From the NCBI RefSeq assembly GCF_020740795.1, contig NC_067282.1:148724858-148788857 (forward strand): a stretch of DNA of 64,000 nucleotides. Direction: 5' to 3'. Origin of the DNA: Apus apus (lineage: Eukaryota > Chordata > Aves > Apodiformes > Apodidae). The notes under the pieces are model-generated. The model was not told the DNA's origin. It saw only the letters and a program-made list of their open reading frames with translations, and made no database searches. Of the stretch, positions 1 through 13,000 are shown one piece after another. Numbering within the stretch: position 1 is the stretch's first letter; each line of letters begins with the position of its first letter. The translations under genes were made by a program, and so were the position numbers.

Positions 1-72
1 GAACTTGGAGAACAAGAGCTACTGCATGTTAATATCAATAAGAGCTTGAACAATTGCCTGCTAAAGTCTGCA

Positions 73-516
73 AATCATAGAATCATAGGATGGTTTGGGT
101 TGGAAGGGACCATTAAAGTTCATTTAATTCCACACCCCTGCCATGGGCAGGGACACCTCCCACTAGACCAGGTTGCTCCAAGCCCCATCCAGCCTGGCCT
201 TGAACACTTCCAGGGAGGGGGGTATCCACAACTTCCCTGGGCAACCTGTGCCAGTGTCTCACCACCCTCACAGTGAAGAATTTCTTCCTAATGTCTAATC
301 TTAATCTACCCTCTTCCAGTTTAAAGCCATTGCCCTGTGTTCTATCACTACATGCCCTGGGAAAAAGTCCCTCCCCAGGTCCCTCCCCAGCTTTCCTGTA
401 GGTCTCCCTGGAGCCTTCTCTTCTCCAGGCTGAACAGCCCCAATTCCCTCAGCCTGTCTTCATAGGAAAGATGCTCTAGCCCTCTCATAATCTTTGTGGC
501 CCTCACTGGCTGTAGT
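73..516 (-). mobile_element. CR1 LINE, 5'-truncated, with 3' tail
   Basis: The segment opens with AATCATAGAATCATAGGATGG, the reverse complement of the avian CR1 3' terminus, followed by the well-known GGTTGGAAGGGACC block. Read on the minus strand, the distal part (about 345-515) still translates to the C-terminal end of the CR1 reverse-transcriptase ORF ([20 protein letters not shown]). It is truncated and not active. It lies in ALDH1L2 intron 12. Confidence 0.93.
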
Positions 517-3500
517 AGACACTGGATGCAGGCATTAACTGTCAAAACTTACCTGATTGTTCAGTTACATATTTGTAAATAAAATAATAGTCAGAAAATT
601 TGTACTCTTTTTCTGTTGTACTACAGGAGCCAATTACAGAAAATCAGACCAGTAAGTTGAAAGCAAATACACACCAACATAAGAAATGTCAAGTAATCAA
701 AAGTACCAAGAAGGAGTACTCAGAGTCCTAGCTTAAGATCTGAGAAACCTAGCTTCTTAATGCTGTTTTGTATAGTCTGAACTAAGATACCTAAGTGTCA
801 GATGATTCAAAGACATCCAGATGTCCAAATTCAGAGTTCCTAAATTGTAATGTGAATCGCATTTTGTATGCCTTGGTACACTGAGAATCTGGCCTATTGT
901 CTCCCTGCGCCTGGGCCTCAAGTTCTCCATGTTAGATTTATGAAGCAACACATTGAGGATCTAAGACTCTGGTAAATATTATTAACAGTAGATATCAGAG
1001 TGTGTAAAAAATGCATCTGCACAGACAGATACCTATACTTATGAGGAGCTCTTGTAATTTTAGTGGTCCCTGCTCAGGCAGAAAGGTATATTTGCATGAA
1101 TGAATTTTTACATTCAGGTCTTAGATTTCTCACATGGCAATGAAACAAATGCATCCGTGATTTTCTTAAACTTCTGTCTGTGTTTTGATCCTCAGATGTT
1201 TAGTTGATGCTCCCATGTGATTTTAAGAGCTTAACCAAGTGCATTTTACATACTATAAAGAGTATTCAAAACTGGGTATGACACCTATTTTTCCATTATG
1301 TCAATTCTGCTTATTTAAAGCAGCACTGCAGAGATGAGGAAAAATGGTCTTTGCTTTAACTGCAACTTGGAGATCCAACTACAGGTCAGGGCATCAGCCA
1401 TAGTGTGTAAAAGAACGGATATGGCATGTCAGAGACAAAGAACAAAGTTCCATTTAATGCGTGCCTAATATTAGCACTCAAAAACTGTAATGTGAACAGA
1501 GACCAAAGAAAAAGGGGCCTTGTTTGAATTAAGGTGGACCAGAGAGTTACTTCATTCATATTGGGGATGATTTACAGCAGGAACACTCTGGTATAGCTAT
1601 CCTAGAGACCCAGTAGCCTAAGTAGAGAAGAGTTTAACCCAGAAATAATCTGTACAGTGTAAAATAATTACTTTTTCCATTTGCCTAACATAGTTGCACT
1701 TGAAAATCTTTCAACTGGACAATACAGAACAGTAGTTCTAAGACCTTAAAAGTTTCTCCTCAGGGCAGAATGAGCTTGGGCTCTCAAGTGCTCCTCCCTT
1801 CCTTATGCAAACTAAACCCAAGTTTGTACATGCTTTGCACCTGTGCACACTTGTGAAAAATGTGACTGACCATATTTAATTTTAACATGAGTTCAGACTT
1901 GCCTGTTTTCTGTTGTGATGACTACTCAACTCTTTTATAGTCCTGTGGGCCTTTTTCAAAGGTCTGGTCACATCCTTTATGAGACAAACAGACTTTTCAG
2001 TTCTGCTTTCATGCTCTTTCGCTAAGATGCCTGAAATGTCTTGTAAAACATGGTATTTTTTAATAGTTTTTTGTTTCTAATTATATCTACTTGGTCCATA
2101 CTGATATGGTAAGAAGAGTGGAGAGGAATTTACATCCAAGGCATTCAATGAAGTAAAAATTACAGCTATATTAATGTGATAACAAATTATCTGCTGCATC
2201 CACTACAGTGGACACAGACCCATGTTTCCCATGTGCAGCACTACATTTCCCCATGCTCCTCCTCCTCAGCTAACAGAGCAGACTTATAGGGACAGGATCA
2301 TCTTCTAGTTGCATGTTTCAAACCACTGTATCAGCTGCTAGGGTGTCTTGCCACAGCCTGCTACCATCCTGCAGCTGCTCTCCATGCAACAGATCCTTCT
2401 TCTGCTGTCTATTAAGAAGCCCAGGGCTCGCCTCCTGGCACAGCACAATAAAGGCTTAATACAGCAGTGGGTATTGGCACACTATTGAAGATAATATTTG
2501 TTGAAGGTGAAAGCAAATCCTTCTCTCCCCCTATATATAAATACGCAGTCTCCTCAGCACAATCGACTCGGCCAGGACATCCAATAGCAATGTTGATGAG
2601 CCTGCAAACTATATCCTGCAGAATAAGGTGTTTTACATGCAGTACTTACTCCTTCATGAGTTCCTTGGGTGAAGAAGTTTCAGGTCTATTCAAGATCCTA
2701 ACTCAAAGCCAACTGCTATGTCAAGCACAGTAACTAGTATCTTTCCACATATTGAATAGGAAAGGAATTTGCCTAGTCCTCTGTGCTGACAACTGATTCT
2801 CCATCATCACATTACCTAAATGTGAACCTGGGACATTCAGGAGTAGCAATCTGCTTCTTTACTCATGTCTACTTATTCATTTTTATGTCCTAGAACTTAA
2901 AAAGCAATGAAAGCTCTTCATATAGCTCCACGAAAGAGGCCTTCTTTATAGGGAAGCTCTGGAACTTCAAGTCATACAAGACAGTGTTCTCTGTGCTTGC
3001 TCTCAGGCACCAGAAGCAGCATCCTACATATGGACAATCCATAGGAATGGGGCTTTTATTAGCTGTCTCCAGTATCACTCTCACAATATCTAGCTAGCAT
3101 GACTGACTTTCCAAGATCATCTCTTTGTCTTTCAACAATCAAAATCCACCATTAAAATACCATTCACTCAGCAAAACCTCTGTTTATCTTCTGAAACAAT
3201 AACACAGCCCAAAAGAGAACCAGGCATTATCTAGGGCTGACTCAGTGGAACAGTTAGAAATGAGAGCTGGGAGTATTCCAGATACATGTGGGATTCATCT
3301 TAAGAGTGTTTCTACACAGCACAATTCTTCCACAAGAGACCATAACCCATCTCCTAAAGTTGGACTTTAGCCAGGTGAGAAGTATGCTGGGATAAGATCC
3401 TGGAAAATCTAGAATCAATTACAGTCTGTTTCAAAATTAGTGGCAATGTGGCTGTATGTTTACTCTATGAAGTGCTTAGCTACTGCAGAGGCAGGCTTAG

Positions 3501-3924
3501 CAAGGGCAAAAGTCTCTGCTTACCTATCATAGGTAGACTCTGCCGGTAAAACTTAGCCTTATTTATACAGAAGGATTTGAACTTTGTGAGGGAATTTCCA
3601 ATCCTTGCAACAAAAAGCATATAGATTAAATGAAGTCATCAAGCATTTAAGAGACATTTTCTCAAATTCTTTTTTCCATTCATAAATAATAATTTAAAAA
3701 ATACTAACAGGAGGAGATCACAAGATTTTTCTCTGCCACAAGAAAGGTTAGCCAGCTAAGACCTGGGGCCAGTACACTGAGGTAAATTAAGGCATGAAAA
3801 GATCTGGTTCCTCTGACAGCAGGATTATTAATATCTAGCATATTCAGAAAATGTATGCAATGACTCTTCAGAGGACCAAACCACTAAGATTTAAGAAAAC
3901 AAACACGAGCTGCCTTTTACGTAC
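517..3924. other. ALDH1L2 intron 12, partial
   Basis: About 3.4 kb of AT-rich sequence. Both strands were read for the next ALDH1L2 exon and for CR1 tails. No exon, RNA gene or recognisable repeat was found between the CR1 copy and exon 12. Confidence 0.7.
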
Positions 3925-4052
3925 CTGTACATGAGTCGCCCTCTTTCCCTTGCATTCATTCTTCCCCATTCCCCATTTTCAAATGCCTCCTTTGCTGCTG
4001 CCACTGCCTTGTCGACATCAGCCAGCGAAGCAGAAGACACGCTGGCTATGAT
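3925..4052 (-). CDS. ALDH1L2: ALDH1L2 coding exon 12 (last one in the window)
   Basis: Residues 470-511 plus 2 nt. The acceptor is tttggacag|ATC and the donor is TACAG|gtacgt. It contains [21 protein letters not shown] and RERGRLMYR, typical of the second helix of aldehyde dehydrogenases. The next exon (expected to begin with LADLLE) was looked for down to position 1 and not found, so intron 12 is longer than 3.9 kb. Confidence 0.95.
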
Positions 4053-7000
4053 CTGTCCAAAGGCAGCATAGTGTTAGCTCCAAATAAATGCTACGATGTG
4101 CAGTGTTAATCCTTCCTCCTAAACTTGTTGACTGGGTATAAGCAAACACTTAATATTGACAGCCGTGGCAGCTGGCATGGGTGAGGCCAGCTGCAGAAAG
4201 TTCAGAAACAACCAAGGGGCCAGACTTTGGAGGACACTGCAGGGACTCCGATTCCTAGATCTACCTTCTTCTTCACATCAAGGTGGATCATCCTTGATTT
4301 CACTCTCTCTTTCCAGCAGTAAAATTATTGTGATATTACAAGAGTTGGATGACTTTATACAAGTTTTTATGGTCTAATATCCAAACATGCTAAAATGACT
4401 CCTGCATGTTCCATTTCTTAGGAATGGAGCTTCTGTTACTATAAGACACCACATAAATGTAGTATTTTATGATGTGTTCTATTAATACACACACTGTAAT
4501 TCTAACTGTTATGACTTTTATTCAATTCCATAATGACTTGCAGGAAAAGTACCACAGTCTGACTTCTGATGGTAGTGAAATCTGTGGTATTGGTTTCAGC
4601 AGAACATATTTACTCCAGAATTATGGCAATGACAGGGACATCAGAATCACTACTCCTGTTTATAATTTATGAGTTGTTCAACCAAGATTCAAAAGTTAAG
4701 GACCAAAGTGCAACTGCATGTATCTTCCTACTGAAGAGTCATTTTTCTAACTGAGAAGTTAAGGAGACATTTTAAAGTTACACTTGCCATAGGACATCAG
4801 ATTTGTAAAAAAGTAAAATAAAAACTGAAGTTGATGACTTGACAGAAAAGAGATATGACATCCTACAGAAATACTTTTTTTCCAACTAAACTATAGCAAT
4901 TTTTGTTTGCAAAACTATACAGGAATTAAATCAAGATAAAACATATGGCTGGGTATGGAAATTGATGCTGAATTTGAAGTGGAAATTGTTGTTTTTTTTT
5001 TAATGTGCAGCTTGACTGGAATGCAAAAACTGTAAAATATACAGACAGAGAAGTAAATTGAAATTTCAAAATATTTCTAGGAGTTGTTTAATGTGTACTA
5101 ATGAACACTGTTTGATTAGTATTTTAATTTTTTTTTAATAGGCAAATACATTTAAGTAAACTGGTATTGATCATCTTTAGAAATTACTCACTGATCCATC
5201 TGCTGGATTTATAGTGTCATATGTTTTTCCATCATCAGCATTTATAAACTGGCCATTTATGAAGCACTGGTATGGCATATTCACAGTCATGTTGTTCACA
5301 TTTTTTGAAACCTAAGAGTGAAATAAACAATAAATCAAATTTCTAATAACCAAGATTTTAAGTCTCTTAACAAGCTTTCGATATCTATAGCAAACATCCA
5401 CCCACATTTTACAATATAGACACAACTGTTAGAAGTGGACAAAAGAGCAAAGCAAAATGGAAATCATATTCTCCTTGAACACAAATGACCATATTCTGAG
5501 ACAGTGAAGCAGATTTCTGTGTTTTTTGTCATTGTATCTCTATGTTCAAAGCAATACTTAACCCTGGTTAAGGCTGGTCCTAGTGGACTTCTATCAAATG
5601 CATCATTCCCAAATTCAAGAAATCCCAACTTGGTCAATGACTTAAAAATGTGCAACCTTCCTTTGACACAGTTTTTGAACAGACTCTTAGGAGAAAAATC
5701 TAGCACTGTTTGCCTCAGGAAAGCAGAAGCATACTGGCAGGTGAGTGCAGTGTGTGAGACACTCTACTGTGTGTCCTTGATCTCCTGGCTTCTGGAACAC
5801 CATAAGTGACATTAAATATATACTTCCATTTCAAAATGCAAATAAATATACATTGAAAAAAAACCCCAACAACCAAAACACCAACTACAAAGAAAAAAGT
5901 TGTATGACCAAATATTTGTTTGCTTTTCCTACTCAGTCAAGCAGTCTAATAACCTATCCTCCCCCCAAAACCAAGAAAGACTAAGAAATAAAGGCAAAAA
6001 TAAAAGGTCTTACATAATCAATTATTAACTCTTCTTCTTTGTCTTCTCCTCTGAATTTTCTGACAGCCATTTGAATAAAGTCTGCAAACTTAGTGGCCAT
6101 ATACACATCCTCATTCTGTAGTTGAAGTCCACTATATTTCTGTTTGATCTCTTCCAACATTCTAAAGATTTTGAAGAAAGAATAAGTTTAATTACAAATG
6201 GAAGAATTCTTCAGAAAATTGAACAATTAGAAGGTTGAAAAGAATCAAAACGGGGCACCAGTTTGTATGCACGTGAGTATGTGTGTGTGTTTCTCTGATG
6301 ACAATGGCACCAAAGTTGTGCATTTTACTGAAATCTGCTGGTTTAATTGGGGGTGTTATGGAAAACAAAAAGTCAACTTTAGAATACTCTTGGGTAAACT
6401 TCTGGAAATAAATAATAAAGAGAATGTAATGATTGATAAAATAGTATATGGGACTACTCCAACCAGTCCATGGAGGACATTCATAGCTCTACGAGACTGG
6501 TAAGTGATAAGGAAAATAAATAGCTTGTTTTAAAAAAAACAACTGAAATCCTGTTTCTATATTATGGCCTGGAATATGTGAGTTGTGAAAAGAAGGTAAC
6601 TGAGGTGACCCAACACAGGATGAACTCAGTGGACTTGTAAGCATGGGCTCCTCTTTCCTTCTGGGGTGTTCTTTGCTCAGCTTCTTAATCAGCCTGAGAT
6701 ACCTGCGCTGCAGGCAGACAGGTTTGAGCATCACCATGCTCACCCATTTGACTGATGTCCCTGAAGTTAAGGGGAATTTTGCTTGAATAGAAAGAGCAGG
6801 ATTACATTAATAATTCCTAAAATTGGGAGCAGTACCCTACCACATATTCAAAGGCCGGAAAGGAAATAGAGCATTGGAAAATACAGATTTTTTTTACTAC
6901 TACTCGATCAACCCTGATTTAAAAGCACAATGACAGCTTCCATTAGCTTCTGAGTAAAATTTTGTTACCTTTAATATTTTAAAATATTTTTTAATATACT

Positions 7001-10000
7001 TAAATATTTTTTACCTGACAACATGCATAGAGGATGCTCCGGATTTGAAGAAGTCTGTCGAATCCTCAATTACAGCAACATTGCTCAAAATTCCCTTCCA
7101 AATAGCCTAAAAATACATAAAAATAATGGAGGGAATAATGAATAATCCTCTAATTTCAAGAAGTATTTACCAAACAGTATTTTCTATGGTATCTGTGCCT
7201 GCACTGTGTGTTATTTAAATGATTCTAAAACAGAAATGTATTTTAAGAGGATCTAGAACTTTCTTGAGACATCATGTTAGCCAATTAAATCTTCAGCATA
7301 ATTAGGTTATAAAAAAGTATTATTTTGTACATCATAACTTCATCTAGTAAGGCAAGCAACCTGAATGGCACAATGCTAATAATTTCCAGGCCCATTTCTT
7401 GAAGGTTTTATCCTCCAAGGAATAACTTCTCTTTGCAATATGGGAAGTCAGCAAAGGAAAGGACAGCCTGGAGCACTTTCTGACTGGATTGTTGGCACTT
7501 CCAGCACCTGAGCAGAGCTGAGAAGCAGTTTAAGCTGCATGCATGAGATGGAGATTTCCACTAACATGAACAGTGAAATAACTGTTAATGTGATACTTCA
7601 ATTAACTATAATTAGGTTTCAGAGTTAACATGCAGTGCCACAAACTGCAGAGTTTATATTTCTTTTTGGTACTGTCAATAGCTGCAGGCAGCATTTAGGT
7701 TGCTGGCAAGCAGATTCAAGGTAATCCTGAGCAGCAGTTAAAAATGTTGGTTCATCAGGCTCCCTGACCTGTGCCAAAGGTTACTGACCCTAGAGCAGAG
7801 TTAGCAGAAGTGAAGACATCTACAATTCAGTTGTTCTGGCACAAAACTTTAATGGCAAATATGGCTTCCAGCTGAGCCCCTGGGAAGGACTACAGAGGGA
7901 TGCATTACATGAGAGGGCAGCAAAATGCATCTCTGGCTATAAGAGCTTTCTGCTCCAGCTGCCCCGTTGCTGCATCCCTCTGCCAGCCAGACCCTTGCGT
8001 GTGGTTGTGGCAGAAGAGAGACTGTGCAAACAGATACAGGGAGAAAAACTTCTGCTTTTCCCTTTCAGACTGCTGTTCTAAGACTCTCTGGAGTTTCTCC
8101 ACCCAGACCACCCTGAACACACCCTAGTGAGTAACACCATAGTGAAGAAAGGATCTCAGTGTTGAAAACCTGAGTGTTGTGAAGTGAAGGTCTATTTGTT
8201 TTTTTTCTCACTCCAACCTTAGTAATTCATAAATATTTACCATAACTGACCCTGCAATGACTGTCTTTGTATCACTTGTGTCTGAAAAGTTTTCTGGAGT
8301 TATGTGTGAGTACTCCAGTGAATTCCCAGTCCCACCTGATTTAACTTCAATAACTAAAGATTCAACCCCATACTTTTTTAGTACATTTTTATAAAAAAAG
8401 CCATTTGCATGGTTAAATGAAAGATATGCCTTGCCTATAATAAGAAGTATGTCATGCTTTTGTCTGAAGTAACATCCTACTAAAGCAGTTTATTGAATTA
8501 CCCTAATATCTTCCGCCATCTTTTTCTCCTCTTCTGTAAGTTCCAGGGTAGTTGTTTCATCAGCAGAAAAGTATTTAGATGCAGGAATCATTTTTCCATC
8601 CTTAAACTGCAGACTTCTCACTAGTACCTGAAAAATAAGAGGATATGATTTTAAATAATCTGGGAGGCAATAGATCTTTATGTGAAGAATTTGTAGGCAT
8701 CAATATAGTTATCAAAATAGTCATATAAATGGTTTGCAGGAAAGCTGCTATAATACAGGTAATTTAACACAGCCCACTTCTACTTGTCTTACAGATTCTC
8801 TCCTAGTGTTAGTACATTTCAATCCATATTAGAAACAAACACGGACTGAATGAGAAGCAAAACATGAATGTCTTTTCTGTAAGACGGCATAGGATTGATA
8901 AACCTCAAGCTCATTAGCTCTCTGCCTTTAGCAGCTGGATTTGTATAACTTGGCAGTCTCACACTACTTCCACATTCTACTAAAATTCTTCCATCCATTG
9001 TGTTTGCTGGGGTGAGCACTTACCATCTTCCCATCATTACCAAAAACGACTAGACCATTCTTGGTTACAAGTCCAGGTCTTGAAGCACCTTTTATTGCCA
9101 GCTCTTGTCCAGCAGGCACTGAAGCATCAAGTAATGATGATCCATAAAAAGTAACCGCCTAAAAATAAACAGAATTAAAAGTGCACAGGTTCTAAACATG
9201 ATTTAAAATCCTAATTATGAAATTATAGTGTTTGAAGCTTTAATATAATATAAATAAAATTTAAGCACCTACACATGGAAAACATGTTACAACGTTATAT
9301 CTGTATCTTTACAACCCAGGACATGTAAAACTTTGCAAGTTGCCTAAACCTGCAAAGCTGCTTAGCTGTAAAAATGTGCATGCCAGAACCAGTGAGAAGA
9401 GCCACCAGAAGTCTAAGTGTGGCTGCTGGAGTCCTGCTCTGCTCCCAGCTGGCAGTGCTGAATGAACACTGCCTTGCTCCTAGGCTCTTCTGTTCTTTCT
9501 GGGCTCTTAAATCAGCAACAGTTTCTGGACATTAGGGCAAAACAAGGCAGCCTACCAGCTGATGGCTAATAGTTAGGTAACAAAACCTGGCCATCACAAC
9601 CAGGAAAGATAATGTGATTTAAAAAATATTTTACGCAATTACAATGTGGATCAAAAGTATAGTACTTTCAATCCATTGAAAGAAAGTCGTTGGTTTTGGA
9701 TAAAATGAAATATATTCATTTCTGCAAATGATCTAGGTCCACATCTCCGTAAAATAAAACTTCCTCTGTTGTTTCAATAGCTCACAGTATTCCTTTTACT
9801 GTTAATACCATCATGTTGCCCACTACATGACATGGGTCACACACTGTAATGCATGCCAGCTTCCCAAAATGACTGGTACAGCCTGGTTCTGCCATTCTTA
9901 ATTATTGTTTTGTATCATGCCCATTTTTTTTCCAGATATTGCTCCTGTCTTTCTTTTAATTAAATGGACCTATCATAAAAAAAATATTAAAATCTTAACT

Positions 10001-13000
10001 ACTCTGCTCTGTACATTTGCTTAGATGCTTGATATATATAAAACATATAGTCAACAAATGAGAGCTACTTCAAAGTAACTCTCACTTGTATTCACCTGCA
10101 TGCAGGCATCACTAGATTCGTAATTTAAGAAGTTCAAAAAGAAGGTACAGAAAAGAAGAAAATTCTTCTGGTTTTCAGAGCATACCTGGCCATCTATTGT
10201 TGCCCATGCTCCAGGCACTTTATCATGCCCTCGAATCCAATTGTGCAAAGCTGCTGCAGGTTGGTCCCACGAGATCTAGGAAATCAAGATATACCAGCTA
10301 ATTCTTCTCTGTTTAGTTATAAATCAAGTTAGTAATGTTTTCCTATATAAGAATTAAAAATTCTCCCTTCTTCTCTTTCAACTGTTCACTTATTAAAGGA
10401 CACAGAAAAGTTTTCACTTATTTAAGAACACTGAAAGGTTCTGGCCTAATAAAGGAAGATCAGTGATCTCCAGATGGCTGATTATCAATGGCCTATCAAG
10501 TGGGATTCTCTTAGCAATTCTGTGTTCTGTACAGCCTATATATTTTTAATAAATTTTCCTCCTCACACTAATATAATTAAAATATAACCCTTGCTACTAG
10601 GTATTAACTCATAAATATTTAATATTATTATTAACAAATGTAATAAGCAGAGTATAAATATCAATAGGTATGGCTGGGGTATCACCTTCTGCTGAATATT
10701 AGCTACTTGGACCCTTAGTTCTTTAATGAATATATTAACTTTTATTAAAATACTTCCTAGTCATTTACTAATCCTTATAAACAATAGTTTCATAAATGGA
10801 ATCTCTACTGCAACTTGCATTTCCTGCAAAACTTCATGGAAAAAGGAAATAATGCTTTTTCTCAGAATGTCATGTATATTTAATATGTAACACCAGTGAA
10901 AATGTATTACTTTATCTTTGCATTATTGTAAGTACATGTACAAAATTAATTAAATAAAGTATCAGAGTAGCTATTAAATAACAAAACTCAGCTACTGAGC
11001 ATCCTTCTTAGTTTAAGCTCAAAGAATATTTAGAAGCAAGTTATAAGCCAATGAGAACAGTTTTACAGCCAGGAGATAAAGCTAGTTCACTCCAAGGAAG
11101 CTCATTCTATATTGTATTATATTACATTATGTTATATTATATGGATGAATAAAAATATCTCTATGCAAAGCTGTTTGTTTCTAAGGTAAGTCAGGAATTG
11201 AAATTTGATAAAAAGCTACACCTACAATATATCAGGCGGAAAAGACTACATTTGCCACGGACAAGTGACAAGTGGAATAATTTTTTCTTTTTTAATTTCT
11301 TTTCAAACTTCTGCACAGGTCTAGAAAAGGAAAAGGAGATATTACAGGCAGCATTCACTATAATTTTATGGTGGCCTTCCTAACCATAAAGCAGATTCAG
11401 CTAATGCAGTGAGGGTGTTAATAGAACATAATTCTTATGTTGGTGTTCACTTGTTTACATGACCTATATTTTTTCTTCCTGGTGCCAACAGGAAAGTGCC
11501 AACACTTGCTTTTCCTAACATCATATCTGCTTCTGGTAGAGAATTTAATATGGACTGTTGGTAAACAGAGAGAGCTATCTCCATTCAATGCTGTATTTAA
11601 AAGTATGGTAATGGATTAAGAATCCATTGATGGTGCAGCTGCCATCTAGCTGTGTGTAGATGATCCCAAGTAGGACATGAAGTTTCTAAATATATGTAAC
11701 TGCTGAAAGGGAATAGGAACTTAACCTCAGGCTCCATTACATGCATCCTTGGAGTTATCCCAGGAATAAGAGGTAGGGAAACAGCTGAGTTAAAATTCAT
11801 GTTAGCTTGATATCACTGAGCTAATAACTTTTCTAGTGATATACACAAAACACAGTGTTATTTTAACACTACCTCTGCATTTTCCTTTTTCTGGATCCCT
11901 TCATATGTCGCCCCCTCTTCAGGCTGAGGAATACGAGGGGCCTTACCATCAGCAATTAGATGCACAGCTTCCACCTATGCAAAAAAGTAACAGAATTAAT
12001 GTTAGCTTTGTTTGTCTTTTTATCTCAGTCACACATGTGAATGACAGAAAAATACCACCACAAGGGGAACTGGTTTATTTTTAAAACCAAGGATTCCCAA
12101 AATGCTGCCCTGATTAACATATATATATATGCTAAAACTGCTTTGACAAAAGAAATGGCCTCAGAAATTGGATGCCTGTACCCAGACACCAAACATATAG
12201 CAGCTGCTTAAATTCTCCAGGACCAGAATGTGGCTCTATATGTTTGTATTCAACTCTTTCCTTTTTCTTCCTGCAGTAAATTATTTCTCTGCTTTTAAAT
12301 GAGAGAGAAAAAATATCTCTAACAATCCACACTGAGTATTTTAAATGCATTTTCTTTCTCTTCATTTTAAAACAAAACAAAATAGGGCAAGCACACAATA
12401 TCCAAAGCATATCCACCAGGGCTCTGAACATAAAACACCATCCCCCTTGTGTTTTCAGCCTCACCCCTAACATTCTCTTTTCTCTTGTGCCTGTAAAAAT
12501 TTCACCTTTTAAATAAATTAAATAAATCTGTGGAAAGAAGTACATTCCAGACAAGTAAGACTTCTTGCCTTCTGTGGAAACAGGATATGCTCTGTCTGCT
12601 GCCAGCAATAAATATTCTGAAGCCATCTCCTCAGCTGTTGTGAAGCAGTAAAACTTCACTGAAGTCCAGGATTTGGCTGAGCACCACAACCTCTGTCTTT
12701 TCAAATGTATGCATCTTGTCTACATTTCCTTTACTTGCAAACTCCAGCAGATGCTTTCCTTTTCCTCTTAAAATGTTGTTATTTAGTCCAGCTAAACATA
12801 CCATGGCCTTTACTCCTTCTGGGAAGAGAAACCGGTTATAGAGGTCATCCACAGTATCATTTTGGCCAACATCACACTCTCGCTGCAGAAGTATTGGTCC
12901 AGTGTCCAAACCATCATCAGCCCAAAAAATAGTAAATCCTGCTTTCTTATCTCCTTGAATTAAAGTCCTAGACACAAAAAAAAAAAGCCTTACAGTAAAT

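Noticed and set aside
9405..9560. GC-richer patch in ALDH1L2 intron 6 considered as a repeat or exon
   Set aside because: No CR1 blocks, splice-bounded frame or ALDH1L2 similarity.
12132..12704. 190-codon open frame on the minus strand in ALDH1L2 intron 4
   Set aside because: The translation has no family features. The flanking exons 4 and 5 splice together to restore conserved ALDH1L2 sequence without it.
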